64,000 nucleotides of DNA from Voacanga thouarsii. Taxonomy: Eukaryota; Streptophyta; Magnoliopsida; Gentianales; Apocynaceae. Of the stretch, positions 10,756-23,040 are shown piece by piece; within the stretch, counting starts at the first letter, position 1; each line of letters opens with the position of its first letter. Under the pieces are notes generated by a model that searched no databases, was not told the origin of the DNA, and worked only from the letters and a program-made list of their open reading frames with translations. The translations under genes and the position numbers were made by a program. The DNA lies in assembly GCA_026120185.1 (NCBI GenBank), contig JANUWF010001813.1:930001-994000 (forward strand), read 5' to 3'.

Positions 10756-11465
10756 TGATATGAGGTTGGGGTGATTTTTCATGAGGAAAATGGTAGCTAA
10801 TAGGCTTTTAACTTCAGCACTTACAAAAGAACCGAAAACAAAGTGAGTAAAGGGAAGAAGGAACTATCTTCCTATAACCTAACAAATCCTTGAAGATCAA
10901 AGCTTCAAAGATCCAAAAGATTAGTAGTTAGATCTACTATAAATTTATCCAATACCCTTGAAACAAAAAAGGAATTCAAGAATAAAAAAGTAGAACACTA
11001 TAGGCACCCAATTGGAATTCAAAGTAGAACTAAAGAAGAGTAAACTTCTAAGACTGAAATGAAGAAAGCCAAATTAGATTATCCTAAGATTTACAGACTC
11101 AACATGGGCAGACTAATCCCTTAGTTTGGTCTTGAACAAAATATGAACAAGGAGGGTAAACCTCTCAATCCTCTCTTCATAGTTTAAATAATATATCTTA
11201 AATGTCTTGTTAAATTATATAAAGGGGTATTTATACTATCCAAGCCCTAATATAAGTTTAGAGAAGCCATAATACAAGTTTTTGGGGCTTAAAAGATAAT
11301 TACAAAGCTTAAAATATGGAAGAAAAATGGTCAACTAAGGAAAATTGTGGAGCTACGCATGCTGTCCTGACAATAGCCGGCACTGGCTCTAGCTTATTTC
11401 TGGGAATTGAATCCCGGTTTCTAGACCATAGCTAGTGCCGATTCAATGGTTAGGGCTGGTACCGA
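10756..11465 (-). mobile_element. Gypsy 3' LTR (left copy)
   Basis: TGATATGAGGTTGGGGTG at 10756 matches TGATATGAGCTTGAGGTA at 36046, and the next ~390 bp are collinear with 36046-36435. On the minus strand a TATA-like AGTATAAATACCCC lies near 11235. A pair of GC-rich motifs (CCAGTGCCGGC near 11375; ATCGGCACTAGC near 11430, minus-strand text) lies upstream of it in U3. The right end is inferred from the pol stop codon near 11473. No terminal TG of this copy is confirmed on that side. Confidence 0.6.
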
Positions 11466-11897
11466 TTCTCTACTATTCTTCCTTGACGGATTTTGTGCGT
11501 TCTTCATCCTTTTCTTCCACTTCTTGCACTAGCTTGATTTCTTGTTGCATTTCTTCTTGTACAATCATCAAATTGAACTTTTGGTCACCTTTAATCTCCC
11601 TCCAAAGTTCCTCCATCCTCAAGATTAGCTTCATGAAAGCTTGGAGACTTCCTTGAATTCTCTTGGTGCGCGATTTTATCATGGGTCCTTGTAAGGTCGC
11701 TCCCTTTTCTTGTGATTGGTCTTCACATCTCCTCCTTCTTGAAGTTGATTCTTCCATAAGTTATCACCTATATCTAAAGAAGATAAGTCACTAATATTGA
11801 AGTTGCACTCACTTTATACTCGCTGGTTAAATTAATCTTGCAAGCATGGTCTCCAACTTTGGCAATAACTTAGAAGGGGCCATCTTTTCTTGGGTAT
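11466..11897 (-). pseudogene. Gypsy pol C-terminus (integrase C-terminal domain and tail)
   Basis: Minus strand. From 11897 the frame-shifted text gives YPRKDGPF, then ATFNISDLSS-type residues, the GPF/Y-like C-terminal module of Ty3/gypsy integrase, which aids target binding. The frame 11757-11473 (94 aa) continues with GPMIKSRTKRIQGSLQAF and a Glu/Lys-rich tail, matching the usual (V/M)TRAR-KR tail of this retrotransposon group. At least one stop (near 11833) and a frameshift occur. The junction at 11897/11898 is the edge of insertion A. Confidence 0.65.
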
Positions 11898-14800
11898 TGT
11901 AATATTCCACCCTTTTTGTACTTTGACTAGCTACTACTCTATATAGAATAAAAATTTGTACCAGTGGCCAGACCAAGAAATGATCCATATAATGAGATGA
12001 ACATCTTGGTGTAATAAAAATATCCAGGGGTATTATTAAAAATTTAGAATTTATAGGGACCAAGATGGAATTTTTGAATTTGTTCTATCAATACCCTAAA
12101 TATTTAGATTGCGACTACTTTATATAGAGTGAGAATTTGAGTATAAGCCCAGAACAAAAGTTGATTAGCATGATGAGGTGGATGTTTTGGTATAACCTGA
12201 GCTATCGGGGGTATTATTGTAATTTTGACCGTGATATGGGTTTTGACCGTAAATTGGGAAGAATTGAGAATTTTAGTTCCCACTATTGAGTTCAGTGAAA
12301 TTTATAGATTCTATTGGTAGAATAAAATATTTTTCGATGCGGGGTGGAATTATAGTTATTCTCTGAAGAAATTCTGAAATATGATCGAAATTGAGACAAG
12401 CAATGTAATATGATTGGTGGATGAAAATAAGTGTTAAAATATCATTGGAGGAGTGAAATATTTGTGGGTTTATTTAATTGAAAAAGCTTATTGAATAAGT
12501 CTAAGAATTAAGGAATTTAATTAAATCAACCAATAGGAAAAATGGTTGAAAATGGATAGCGTACAATTTGTGACCAAATGGCCACAATTGTTGACCATAT
12601 ATGGTGACGAAGAACATAGCAGCTGGCCACAAGAGAAATAAAAGGAAGAAGGAAAAGAAAAAGAAAGAAAAAGGAAAGAGACGTTAGAGAAAAATGGGGA
12701 AAAATTGAAAAAGTAGAGAAAGCATTTCTTGAGAGAAAAAGGAAAACCTTGGAGAAAATCAAACTTGGAGAATCATACAAACAAGGTAAATGGCTATACT
12801 TCATGAACCAAAGTTATAGATTTCATCACGGTGATCGTTTTGATAAAAAATTTAACATGAAATCATGAAAATTATGATTATGTATAGCATTATTTGTGAA
12901 CTATGTGAAGAATTGTGTGTGTGAGTGTGTGCCGGTTGTTTGAAGGGTTTATGTGCTATATTTTGTATGATGGATAGGTGTGTTTTGATGGTGATTTCAA
13001 GGGTTAATCATTGTTGTAAAAGATGATAGTGGAATTGAAAAGAAAACGGAAGTTAAACGCTTAAGAGAACAAATTATGATCATTCTTGATTGTAGATGTT
13101 GGTTGTATGTTGTTTAAATATGAACTTGGTAACTTTCTTGAATCTGAAAAACTGAAGAATTAAGGGTGTTTTGAAGGGGAATGAAGTGGATTAAGTGTGC
13201 AATAGATGTTATAAAGCAAGGAGAATAAGTAGGTGAAGTTGTTTGTGGCAAACGGATAAAATCCAAAGAAATTCTGAGATCTTTTCATCTCAGTAGTTTC
13301 TGGATGAAACTGAAGTTGAGGGAATGGACTCCAAATAAATGTAGTTGAAGGTCTAATGAGCGTTTTGATATAAAATGGATACCAATCGGAGTTGTAGATC
13401 AAAAGTTATGCACAAAACAAAATGATGTATCAAAGAGGTGAAATGCAGAATTTTATTTTAAAGGAAATGAACTCAAATGAGTTTTATTTATATGAAAAGA
13501 GGAATGAAAAGAATGAGAATCATGAAGAGATATTATGCTTATGAAGAGAAAGGAAATGTGAAAATAAGAAATGAAGGATTCGGATACACGATATATGTAT
13601 ATATATGTGCTTGTTCTACAAAGAGAATGAAGAAATAGGAAATGAGTGATTTCCTTACATTGGTACTAGTTAACTATTAAGCTAAGCTTTGGTATACCAA
13701 ACTAAGTGTGAAACGATGTTTAATGTAGATTGTTCATGTTAAGCATTTGGTGACTAGCTAGAAATGATATTTAGTCAAGGACACGAGGTGAGTCCCATTT
13801 GTTTTATAGACTCTATTTTATGCCAGTGAAATTATGTTTTACTGAGATTATGAATCATTTTGGCTTCTCTGAACAATCTTATGGTTTTTTTGAGGAAGAA
13901 CTAGTATTATGCCATGCTGGGCTTGAATGGAAAATGTAAACTTTTTATAAAACGGAACTATTCATAATCAGTGAATAATTTACCTAAAATCTTTTTATAA
14001 TGAGGTTAATGGACCTTGTGCTTTTGTGAGGAAATATGGTTTCTCTAAATGGGAGAGTTATTGAAGACTTTAGAAAATGGTGTTTTCTATAAGGAATTTG
14101 GTTCACTTGAGTTATGAATATTTCTTAGAAATAAATGTATACCTGAAAGACTTTCTTCTCATCAATTATGAGTTGAAACAACATTTTATTTTGGAGAAGC
14201 ATAAATATTCTTTTTTACGGACAAGATTTTTGGAAAAATGTGAATTATGAATTTTGTTCTTTTTTTAGAATTAGAATTCAAGATTTTTTGGATAAGACTT
14301 CGTTTGAAATCAGGTATTCTTCAAATGACAAAAATACCCTTGAAAACTTATTTTATCGTACAAGGACTTTTTATCCTTTTTTGCTACAATTTTTGAAATA
14401 AAATCTCTCGGTATGAGATTATCTTTTAGAAAATGGTATTTGGCCCTAGAAAATATTTTATTGGTATTCCTTCATGAATTGATATTTATCTGGCCTTGTG
14501 AGCTAGTGGAATTATATTGGTCTTGTGAACCAGTAGAAACTACGAGTACTCAGTAGAGGTTATGACCTTTATACTAGCTCTCGTTAGAGATAGATGGTTT
14601 CAAATTACCCGGCTAAGGTCATTGATCATCTTCTCCAAACGAAACAACATGACATTGGAATTAACTGGGTTCCCCAGCTAGCACTATCCTAATGCGTAAC
14701 CAAACTATTAATTGATTGGTCCTGGGTGGGACACCTAATTTGTGATCAACCCTTGTCAACCTCGTGGTGAGGGGAGTGCAAAGTGGGGACTCATACTACC

Positions 14801-14954
14801 ACAAGTAAAAAGAATTGATATAATTTGAGGTAGATTGTGACGACAACTCTACCTTTCTGGCAATTCACAGTTGAGTGTTGTAAGGCGAAGTCCCTAGCAC
14901 AATAAGATTATGATGCCAAAGGTGAAGCCTTGTGAGCTTTGCCCGTAGGCCAAC
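11898..14954 (+). mobile_element. Insertion A: long LTR-like element, right end unresolved
   Basis: It begins TGTAATATTCCACCC directly at the break in the gypsy integrase reading. No coding capacity is visible over ~3 kb. An imperfect tandem duplication of ~170 bp lies at about 11930-12050 and 12108-12225 (shared CTACT..TATATAGA and GGGGTATTATT blocks). The start resembles other plant LTRs that begin TGTRAYATCCCACC. I see no second terminus with a matching site duplication. The last tens of bases before 14955 could already be gypsy integrase again, so the right border is approximate. Confidence 0.45.
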
Positions 14955-17258
14955 TGTAACACCCCACTACCTAGGCCCAATAAGGCCGAGGATGTCGCCC
15001 CGTCCAAAGGATAAGGGGTCTTTATAACTAGGTTACACCAATAAAAATAAAAATAAAAATTTAAAAATTGAACTTATTACAACCCAAAAATTCAGGAATA
15101 AATCCAAAATAAATTGTTCACTATCATCTCTCAAAGCAACACATAAAATAAATAATACAAAGTCTTCAAAGCAGGCAACAATCTAGCTACTCATCTCCAC
15201 AGTAGGATCGACCTGACAACATGGCATAAAAGGTGATGAGATAAAAATCTCAGTAAGCCCGTGTGTGCTTTGAGTGTTTCAGGTAAAACAGTTCATGTAT
15301 GCAAGTTGTAAAAATTGTATAAAAGAAAATGTTTGCAAATAATAAATAGGATTAAAAATAAAGAGTGTCGTTTTGCTTTTCAAACCATATATGTACACAA
15401 TAAATACAATCACTCAAATGGGTAGCCATGGGTTACCACACGTTGGGCCCCATGACCATATAACGATCAGAATGCCACACTTTGTGCAAACTGACAAAAA
15501 GGTAGGTGATTGGCTTACCGGGTAAGATACTCATCCTTCTCTACACCCAAACAAACTAGTTATCCATTTTGGAAACACATAGTCCACTTAACTGAAACTT
15601 GCTAGCTCGGACCGGCATGACTAAATAGTACTGTCGCTTCTCTAAGTTGAGTTCATCTTCTGGAGGTAGCCTCTTGCCAGAAGACTCACTCTTGTTCTTC
15701 AAAACTAGTACTACTAGCATACCCTTATTGAGTACTCAACGTTGGTTGTCCTACTTGGGAGAAAACTGATAAAACATTGTTTTATTTAGAAATAGCAATT
15801 AAGGATTTCTAAAATTCGTGTCAAAGTTGAGTTTTAGAAAGAGTTTAGTGTTTGAGCAAAACTACTTGTTTGATTTTCAAATGATTTGTCTGACTAAACA
15901 AGAAAGGAAACAGTCCTTAATTGCATTTACAAAATAAGTGTCCATATACTTTGCGTTTGGCTTGCCATCGTAACCTTTTGTCATTAAATAAGTTTATGCA
16001 GGAGCTTATCTGATCCTTTACTTGCAAATTCACAAATCTTTCAAAGCTGACCTAACCCCGCCGGGGGTAAACACAAGCCATATGGTTATACTCAAGCTAT
16101 ATTCGCTTCCATAAATAATCCTAGTTCAACTTATTACAATCATGACTCTAATGTCCTAAATTTTAAGGCTAGATGATACAGGGTTTTATAAAATAAGTAT
16201 AGCTTGATAAATGAAAATAACTAAGGATTGTAAAATAATTACTAATAAGTTATAAGTTCAGATAATAAATCTTGAGTGTTGTTATTAATAAATAAACTAA
16301 GGTTTAATTGATGAAGAATCCTAAGTCCTAGATAAATTATTACTAATCTCTTAATTAATAATTAATAGATAGAAAATAATTAATAAATAAAATTAATAAT
16401 AAATAAATTTTATTAAAATTTGATCAATAGATAACAAATAAATTTCAATAGTATTTATGAATATATGGCCTACAAGAATAATATTTTACCTATTATTTAT
16501 ATAAAATGCTTTATTTTTTTTTATTATTATTATTATTATTATATATAAATATTTATATATTATTTTTAATAAAATATATTATTTATTTGGCTAAAATATC
16601 ACTATTTTATCTAATATTCCAATTCCAAAGCTTCCTAGGGTTTTCGAAGTTATTGGAGGAAAATATAGTATTAATTTTTATTAACGTAATAAAATTGGCT
16701 AATTAAAATATCTTAGGATCAATAAGGTCATGATCATAATTTTCCTATTGCTAACAAGAATCATGAACATAAACTCTAACATCAATCAACAAACTATTCT
16801 ATTCATGAATAAAGGCTTAAATCCAAACCTATTATCACATGGCCAAATCTCTACAAAGTATAATCATATTCATGGCTTCAATGAACACAAGAACATAATA
16901 CCCTATTCACCAAAGGTGACATAATATCTAGCATGCTTAAGCATCCATACTCACTCAAGACATGAAGAACATGCATCAATCCACAAGAAATATCATAGAA
17001 CTTAACCATGGCAAAACATCCTCATGCACCAAACTCAACTCCTTCATACATAAGCACATACTCAATCCCCAATCATATTCTATCCTTTTCTAACAACATC
17101 TAAGAGACATGATTTTAGAATTAAAGAGAAAGTTAAAGAGAAATACTTGGTTGATGACTATCTCAATGACGATTCAAGGAGATCCACACGCTTAGAAGGC
17201 CTGAATCGTCTAAGAAAGAAGAAGAAAAACAGCCATGGTTGTAGCAACCATTTCGACC

Positions 17259-17260
<2 letters not shown>

Positions 17261-17317
<57 letters not shown>
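17261..17317. repeat. (GA)n microsatellite
   Basis: An uninterrupted GA run of about 57 bp within element B. D has a shorter CT run (near 55171-55190) next to the same AACCAAAATGG-type flank, so the repeat length is variable between copies. Confidence 0.9.
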
Positions 17318-17322
<5 letters not shown>

Positions 17323-18902
17323 GTATATCATGTTAAAGATTGAAGGGAAAGAATATGAACAAAATCGTTCTTGGTTACCTTGATAGAGTTCTTGAGACTT
17401 CAAGAAAAATTCTGGTTTTTTATTCGATAGCAGATTTTTGTTTTCAATGTTTGATGTTATAAAATCTAGAAATGGACTCTAGGGAGTGAGTAGGCATGAT
17501 CTAGAGTTTTTGGAAGGGATTGGAGGTGTTTAGAGTGGTCTTAGGCTTGAAGAAAGGTAGTGTGTGTTCTTGTTGTTATTGGAGAAATGGAGAGAATTGG
17601 AGAGGAAGCTGGACGAAATGTTGAAGGTATTGGCCAAATGATTGAGGAATTCTTGTGATTTTATTTTCAGATTAGGGAGAAGAGGGAAATTTGGTTGTTT
17701 AAATTTCAAAGGGAGTAATTTATGGAGTGTTTTAAGGTACAAGATATGGTAATGTGGTTTAATCGATGAAGGTTCTTGGAAGCTACAATGTCCGACTGGT
17801 TTTGCTGTGATTTTGCTGAAATGAATAAGGGTTGAAGGAGCTATAGGTTGGCTGAAATTCTGAGTGCAATGGTGGGAGAATTTCTGGTTGTTTGAAGCTT
17901 AATCCAATGGAGTTTTCATGGAGCAATTGCTGGAATTTTGAACTTCAATTGAAAGCTTGATTGGAGTAATTGAAGGAGGAATTTAAGGAGTCGTTATGGA
18001 GTTCAATCATCCAGGTCAGTGGAGGAGGGTGATGAAGTTCAGTTCATGTCTGACTAAGGTTAACTTCATAGAAGTTTGAGGTGATTTCGGATAAGGCTTG
18101 AAGAGGGAGCAAGGCTGGAATTTTCTGGTTTGATTTTCGAATGGCTTGCTGGAATTTTTGTGCAGTTTTTTCTGCAACATTCCAGCCAACTTGCAGAGAG
18201 TTTGAAGAGGTATTGGAGGGTCCTTTAAGGCTGGTTTCCAACCTTCTTTATGGAGGAAAGACAATTGTAAATTACTGGTTTGAAGGCAGAAGAAACAGCT
18301 TTGATTTTTGGCCTGCTATGTTGCGAACTGTCCAGAATTTTTTTTTTTTGTTTGCACAGTTTTGTGCAGTCCGATTTTTGGCAAAGGATTTCAGTCTTCA
18401 AGCTGAACAAGTTGGCCATTTTTCAGGTAGCATTTGAGTAAGAAAAATGGTTGAAGTTTTCGAAAGCTAGGCTGCCCAAGAATCTGGAAAAATTTTAGAT
18501 TTCTACCATGAAGAAGATGAACACTATGGAGTGGAGTTTGAAGGTTCAACCATGGAGATTAATTCTCTTGGGAACCTTCCTTAACTCCTTCTCTATTTTC
18601 AGTCAAAACTCTATCCTCTAAGAGCCATTTTCAAAATTCCAAGGTTAATAAACCTTGCTGAATTTTTTGGAATTAAAATATGGATTTGGATAAATTGAAC
18701 AAACTTAATTGGTAAAGAATTTAAGGTAAGCTAGGAAATAAAAGGATATGAATCCCTTAAGAATTCTTTTAGGGCATAAGAATAGGATTAGAACATTTCC
18801 TTCATGTCTCCCCTAGGACAACACTCCTATTTCTACTTATGGAATACAAAGGACGAAAAATTCAACCTTAAACAAAATAAAAATAATCATGATAAAACTT
18901 AG

Positions 18903-18970
18903 ATGATGGGATTTGAACTCAAGACCTTAGGAATTAATTCCAAAGCTCTAACTACTAAACCATAACAACT
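18903..18970 (-). other. tRNA-like Pol III promoter sequence inside element B
   Basis: On the minus strand a box-A-like TGGTTTAGTAGTTAG is followed ~35 bp later by a box-B-like GAGTTCAAATCCC, in tRNA spacing. The same block is conserved at the homologous position in D. The acceptor stem does not close, so a functional tRNA gene is unlikely. Confidence 0.5.
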
Positions 18971-19216
18971 CTTGTTCTTATTTTCTCTCCCAAATATTCT
19001 TCCTATTTAATCCTCAAGCTATCTCCCTATTTTCACTTCAAGCAACATTACCATTTTACCTTTCCTACTTAATAAGCACAATTAAGCCTTCTAGATTATA
19101 AATCACAATTCTAAAGCACATAAAATCATTCAAAAATATATATATATTCATACAAGAAAATATGATATGCATCCCGACCCCCTTACTCTAAGGTTGATTT
19201 TAGGTGGAGTTTCACA

Positions 19217-19767
19217 CAAACTCAATGTGTGGCAAATACATTTCTTGATTTTTTAAGCTCTTTTTTATGATGGTCCTCAAGATTTGTGTTAGTTTCTAAT
19301 TGACTCCTTCCATTTGTTCATTCGTTTGAGAGTGGCAAGTTGTAGAAAATAAAAATATTAGTGTAAATTTTGTTCTCTAAGACTCTTCAAAAGTGACTAA
19401 AGAACTTAGTATCCCTATCCAATGTAATAGTCTTTGGAATCCCATACATCCTCACCACTTTTTTTAAGAATAAAGCTGCAATATGGGAAGCATCATTAGT
19501 CTTCAAACAAGCCATAAAATGAGCCATCTTTAAAAATTGATTAACAATTACAAATATAGAATCCTTTTTCCACTTGATTTTAGGTAAATCCAAAATAAAA
19601 TCCATTGAAATATTAACCTAAGGTGTATTTTCGATAGGCAAAAGAGTTTACAAGCTATGAGAAAGTGATCTAGATTTAACTTTCCTACAAGTTATGCATT
19701 GAGAATAATGTTTCTTCACATCCCTCCTCGTTTTAGGCCAAAAGAAATATTCTTTAAGGATGCCTAA
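19217..19767 (-). pseudogene. Gypsy integrase: zinc-finger end and catalytic core (broken)
   Basis: Minus strand. From 19767 the text reads ILKEYFFWPKTRRDVKK then CITCRKVKS (the Cys pair of the HHCC finger). The core follows: [22 protein letters not shown] and TLDRDTKF. Integrase inserts retrotransposon cDNA using a D-D-35-E triad. Here the first Asp (normally V-D-R/Q-F) is Asn, while the second Asp survives. Stops interrupt the finger-core linker, and the core is cut at HIEF by insertion B. Removing insertion C joins KTLG to ILKEY in frame. Confidence 0.75.
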
Positions 19768-22091
19768 TGTAACAACCCACACCCTAGGTACTTAGATAGG
19801 GCAGGATGTCACCCCGTCCAAAGGACCAGGAGTCTTTATAATGAGGTACAAAATAAAATGAAAGCTGCTAAATAAAAATTAAAAGAATAATTCCATTACA
19901 TCCGAAAGAAAAACTTATACAAGTCTGGAAAATCAAAACTAACAAGCGTCTCTTGAAATAAATTCAAAACACAACTAAATAAATAAATTGGAGCTTAACC
20001 CTAACTTCGGCCCGCTCATTGAAAGCAATCCCCTGAAATCATGATATAAAAGGTGTGAGATTGACATCTCAGTAAGTCCCGTGTGTGCAAATGTCAGTTA
20101 TAACCATTTCATGTATGCAGGTTTATCAAAATCACAAAATCATGTTTGCAAGCCAATCTCATCAATAACAGTCATACAAAGGAGCCTTGCTCAATCAACC
20201 CAAAACAGTTCACAGTAAATCACTATTTCATCGCATTCACAATTCATTAAATAGGGATTAGTAAATAATTCAGCAATATAGTAACACAATCCATATCATG
20301 GTTACCACCATGATAGTTCCCCAATGTATTCTTTCAACAAAGGGGCAGTGGGGAATTCACCCACTAGGTGAGATACTTCTCCATCTCTACACCCAACATT
20401 TCGGTTGTCTAATCCAGATCAACAATGTCCACATGGACCAATATGCTAGCTCGGACTGGCCTGACTAAGTAGTACTGTCGCCTCTCCAAGTGGAGTTTAT
20501 CTTCTGGAGGTGGTTTCCTGCCAGAAGACTCGCTCTTGCTCTTTGAAACTAGTACTACTAGCCTACCCCCACTGAGTACTCAACACTCCCCATTTAGGGG
20601 CAGAATCATTTTTCTTTTTCCAAAAGTCTTGATTAGTTTGATTGCAAAACGTAGTTTTCGTAACGGCATTTTCAAATCGTTTGACAATGGTTTAAGAAAT
20701 CATTTTCGAAGTTGAACAATTAAAATTTAGCAAATTCGTTTTGAAAATAAAACATTCACGTTTCCAATCCAAGTCTCACAACAATCCACTATAACTCATC
20801 ATTTTCAGTCAAGGCTCAATCCTTGTGTTAAAATATCATATTGACATCAATTCCAAATAACATTGTAAAAATTGCTTGCAAACATGTAACATTTATCAAA
20901 ACGGCTATGCAGGGACTTACTTGAATATACTCAGCAATCAACCACAGCAATGTTCGCCTCTTACTTCAAATCTCTTTCTTATCTAAAATCAATGATTCTC
21001 TAATTAGAATCCAAATATTAACCCTCATCATCATGCATCATGAATCCCTATGATCATATTATTTATCTAATTCATCTATGGCATCTAAATGGATTAATTC
21101 ATCAAATCGTCTCTATAGCTTCCCATGATCATACATCTCATAATTGTGCATGCTTAAAATCAAATCAACTCATCTAGGCCATGACCTCCAATATTCGTCC
21201 ACCCTTAATGTCATATAATGAACATATTTACTTCAAAAGGTCTCACCTTTAATCACCATACAATAGATCTAGGTCATCATAGCATTATTTAACCATGTTC
21301 AAGCCATACGTGCCTCGTTCATTCCATTACTCTTTCAAACTCATCAACCTAGTCTATTTATGCTTTTCGTGCTAACTCCATGCATAATAATACCACCATA
21401 AAATCAACCTTATGCAAGACAAAAGAGATTGAGACCAAAAAAACCTCTTGGCGGGACATATTAAGAGCAAAGGTGACGCATTTGGTGGTTGCTTGAATTT
21501 TCTTTGAAAGGAAGAGTTGATTGGTGACTCTTGGACCTTTGTTCGGAAATTTCCAACAATAGAAGAGAAGAATCAGTCCCCTTGATGACCGAGTTTTAGG
21601 AGAAAAGAGGAAGATTAATTGAATACGAGTTGAAAGGGTTGAGGGTTACTCACCTTAGGTTCAGATTTCAAGCTTGGAAATGCTTGGAGGTTGCTAGGGA
21701 CGGAATATTTGGAGAGAGTGGCGACTAGAATTTTGCAGCAGCAGAGGGTGTTTTAGGGTTTGATGGTGGCTGGTTTGATGAAGATAGGCTAGGCTGAGGT
21801 GTTTTAGGGTTTGGAAGAGGTGGTTCTTGTTTTGGGCTCTTGATCACAAGAAGGAAATGTGACAGCTTTTGGTCTCCTTGGTTTGGACGAAATTGTGTAA
21901 GGTTTTGGGAGGTTTTGGTGGATGTTTCTAGTTATTATGGTGGCCGAAAGTAGGAGGGAAAAGAGAGTGAGGAAGCTGATTTCCTGGCTGTTCTAGGACG
22001 AGATTGGGAGGGGAAAGATTAGGGTTTTGTATAGCTGTTTTTGCTGGACTGCTAGAGGGGTTTTTGGTGCAGGCTTTGGGCTGAAAATTTC

Positions 22092-22164
<73 letters not shown>

Positions 22165-22351
22165 CAGTGACGAAATTCTGGAGGCAATGGAGTTGAAATT
22201 CTGGTATTCTTTTGGCTAAATTCAAGCCCTAATTGGTTAGGGTTTTCTTAGTTAACCCTAGCTAGGTTTTGGAGTGTTTTAGGTAAGTTATTCTTTCTTA
22301 AGTAGTAACCTAATTCCTCTCTAGGGTTTCTGAAAAATTCCCTTATAATCA
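19768..22351 (-). mobile_element. Insertion C: 2.58-kb solo LTR with target duplication GCCTAA
   Basis: Plus-strand ends are TGTAACAACCC (19768) and ...TTATAATCA (22351). Flanks are GCCTAA on both sides (19762-19767 and 22352-22357), a clean target duplication. The left portion shares the GATGTCACCCCGTCC block and the CTCAGTAAGTCCCGTGTG and CTGAGTACTCAACA blocks with B and D, so it is a shorter relative of that family. Its other end differs from theirs. It lacks coding domains. A compound (GA)n(GT)n microsatellite lies at 22095-22162. It interrupts integrase between KTLG and ILKEY. Confidence 0.75.
22095..22162. repeat. Compound (GA)n(GT)n microsatellite
   Basis: About 40 bp of GA repeats passes directly into about 28 bp of GT repeats within insertion C. 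Confidence 0.9.
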
Positions 22352-22640
22352 GCCTAATGTCTTTACAACACTAAAATGACCCATTAGTCCCCTACTATAT
22401 GCCTCTTTAATTTGCAATTCTCTAATAGAGCCTTTTGGCATATAAAGCCTTGCCTCTGTAAACAAGAAACCATCATGTCTAAAATATTTAGCAAATACAC
22501 ACTTCTCACAAGTATGATATATATCCCTAAATTCCTCATCATTAGCATACAATTCTTCAACAAATTCAAAACTAAGAAGTTTAACATCCAAAGAATTTAG
22601 AAGTGCATACCATCGCGATAGGGTATCCACAACCATATTT
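22352..22640 (-). pseudogene. Gypsy RNase H end and integrase N-terminus
   Basis: Minus-strand frame (95 aa with VVDTLSRWYALL at its start): the V-A-D-A-L-S-R-type junction that ends RNase H, followed by the integrase N-terminal region to GLMGHFSVVKTLG. In the HHCC finger the first His position (usually E-A-H) reads E-A-Y, and the second (M-G-H) is intact. The Cys pair lies across insertion C at about 19700. The frame ends in a TGA supplied by the first bases of insertion C. Confidence 0.75.
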
Positions 22641-23040
22641 TCCTTACCTTTCTTGTATTAAATGACATAAGGAAATGTCCCAATGAACTCCATCCACCTT
22701 GTATGCCATTTGTTCAAATTTTGTTGGCTTTTGAGGTGTTTAAGGGTCTCATAATTGGTATGGATCACAACTCTCTTGGTAAAAGGTAGTGTTACCAATA
22801 TTCTAAGGTCCTAACTAGAGCAAAGAGTTTTTTTTTTTTTTAATTTTATCATAAGTGGAGTAAGTGAGGGCTGCCCCAGATAATTTCTTACTAAAGTAAG
22901 TAATGGGCTTTCGGTTTTAGGTCAAACCACACTTATCCCTGCCCCACTTGCATCGCACTCTATCTCAAAGGCCTTGTTAAATTTAGATAGGATGAGAATT
23001 GAGGCTTGGCTCAATGTATCTTTTAAGGTTTGGAATGCTT
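22641..23040 (-). pseudogene. Gypsy RNase H region (broken)
   Basis: Minus strand text includes AFEIECDASGAGI (with the catalytic Asp of Ty3 RNase H in the C-D-A-S-G motif) near 22985-22950, KKLSGAALTYSTYDK near 22880-22830, and [11 protein letters not shown] after a (T)11 slippage run near 22835. Stops and frame changes are frequent, so it is non-functional. Confidence 0.65.

Larger units (their letters stand above)
14955..19216 (-). mobile_element. Insertion B: 4.26-kb LTR-like element (solo LTR), same family as D
   Basis: Minus strand starts TGTGAAACTCCACC at 19216 and ends ...GGGGTGTTACA at 14955. It is collinear with D (53256-57623), including the terminal GGCGACATCC block, the bordering AGTACTCAAC/CTTCTGG blocks and an internal tRNA-like sequence. 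Flanks are CCAAC (14950-14954) and CAAAC (19217-19221), a 5-bp duplication with one mismatch. It lies in the gypsy integrase core. It has no coding domain, so a solo LTR of a large (Tat/Ogre-like size) retrotransposon is most likely. Contains (GA)n at 17261-17317. Confidence 0.65.

Noticed and set aside
16506..16706. 66-residue Leu/Ile/Tyr-rich frame resembling a membrane peptide
   Set aside because: Low-complexity AT-rich sequence (TTA/TAT repeats) in element B; no support as a gene.
18044..18437. Overlapping reading frames on both strands near 18.0-18.4 kb
   Set aside because: They lie within the non-coding LTR-like element B. D shows similar text with different frame breaks, so coding is not conserved.
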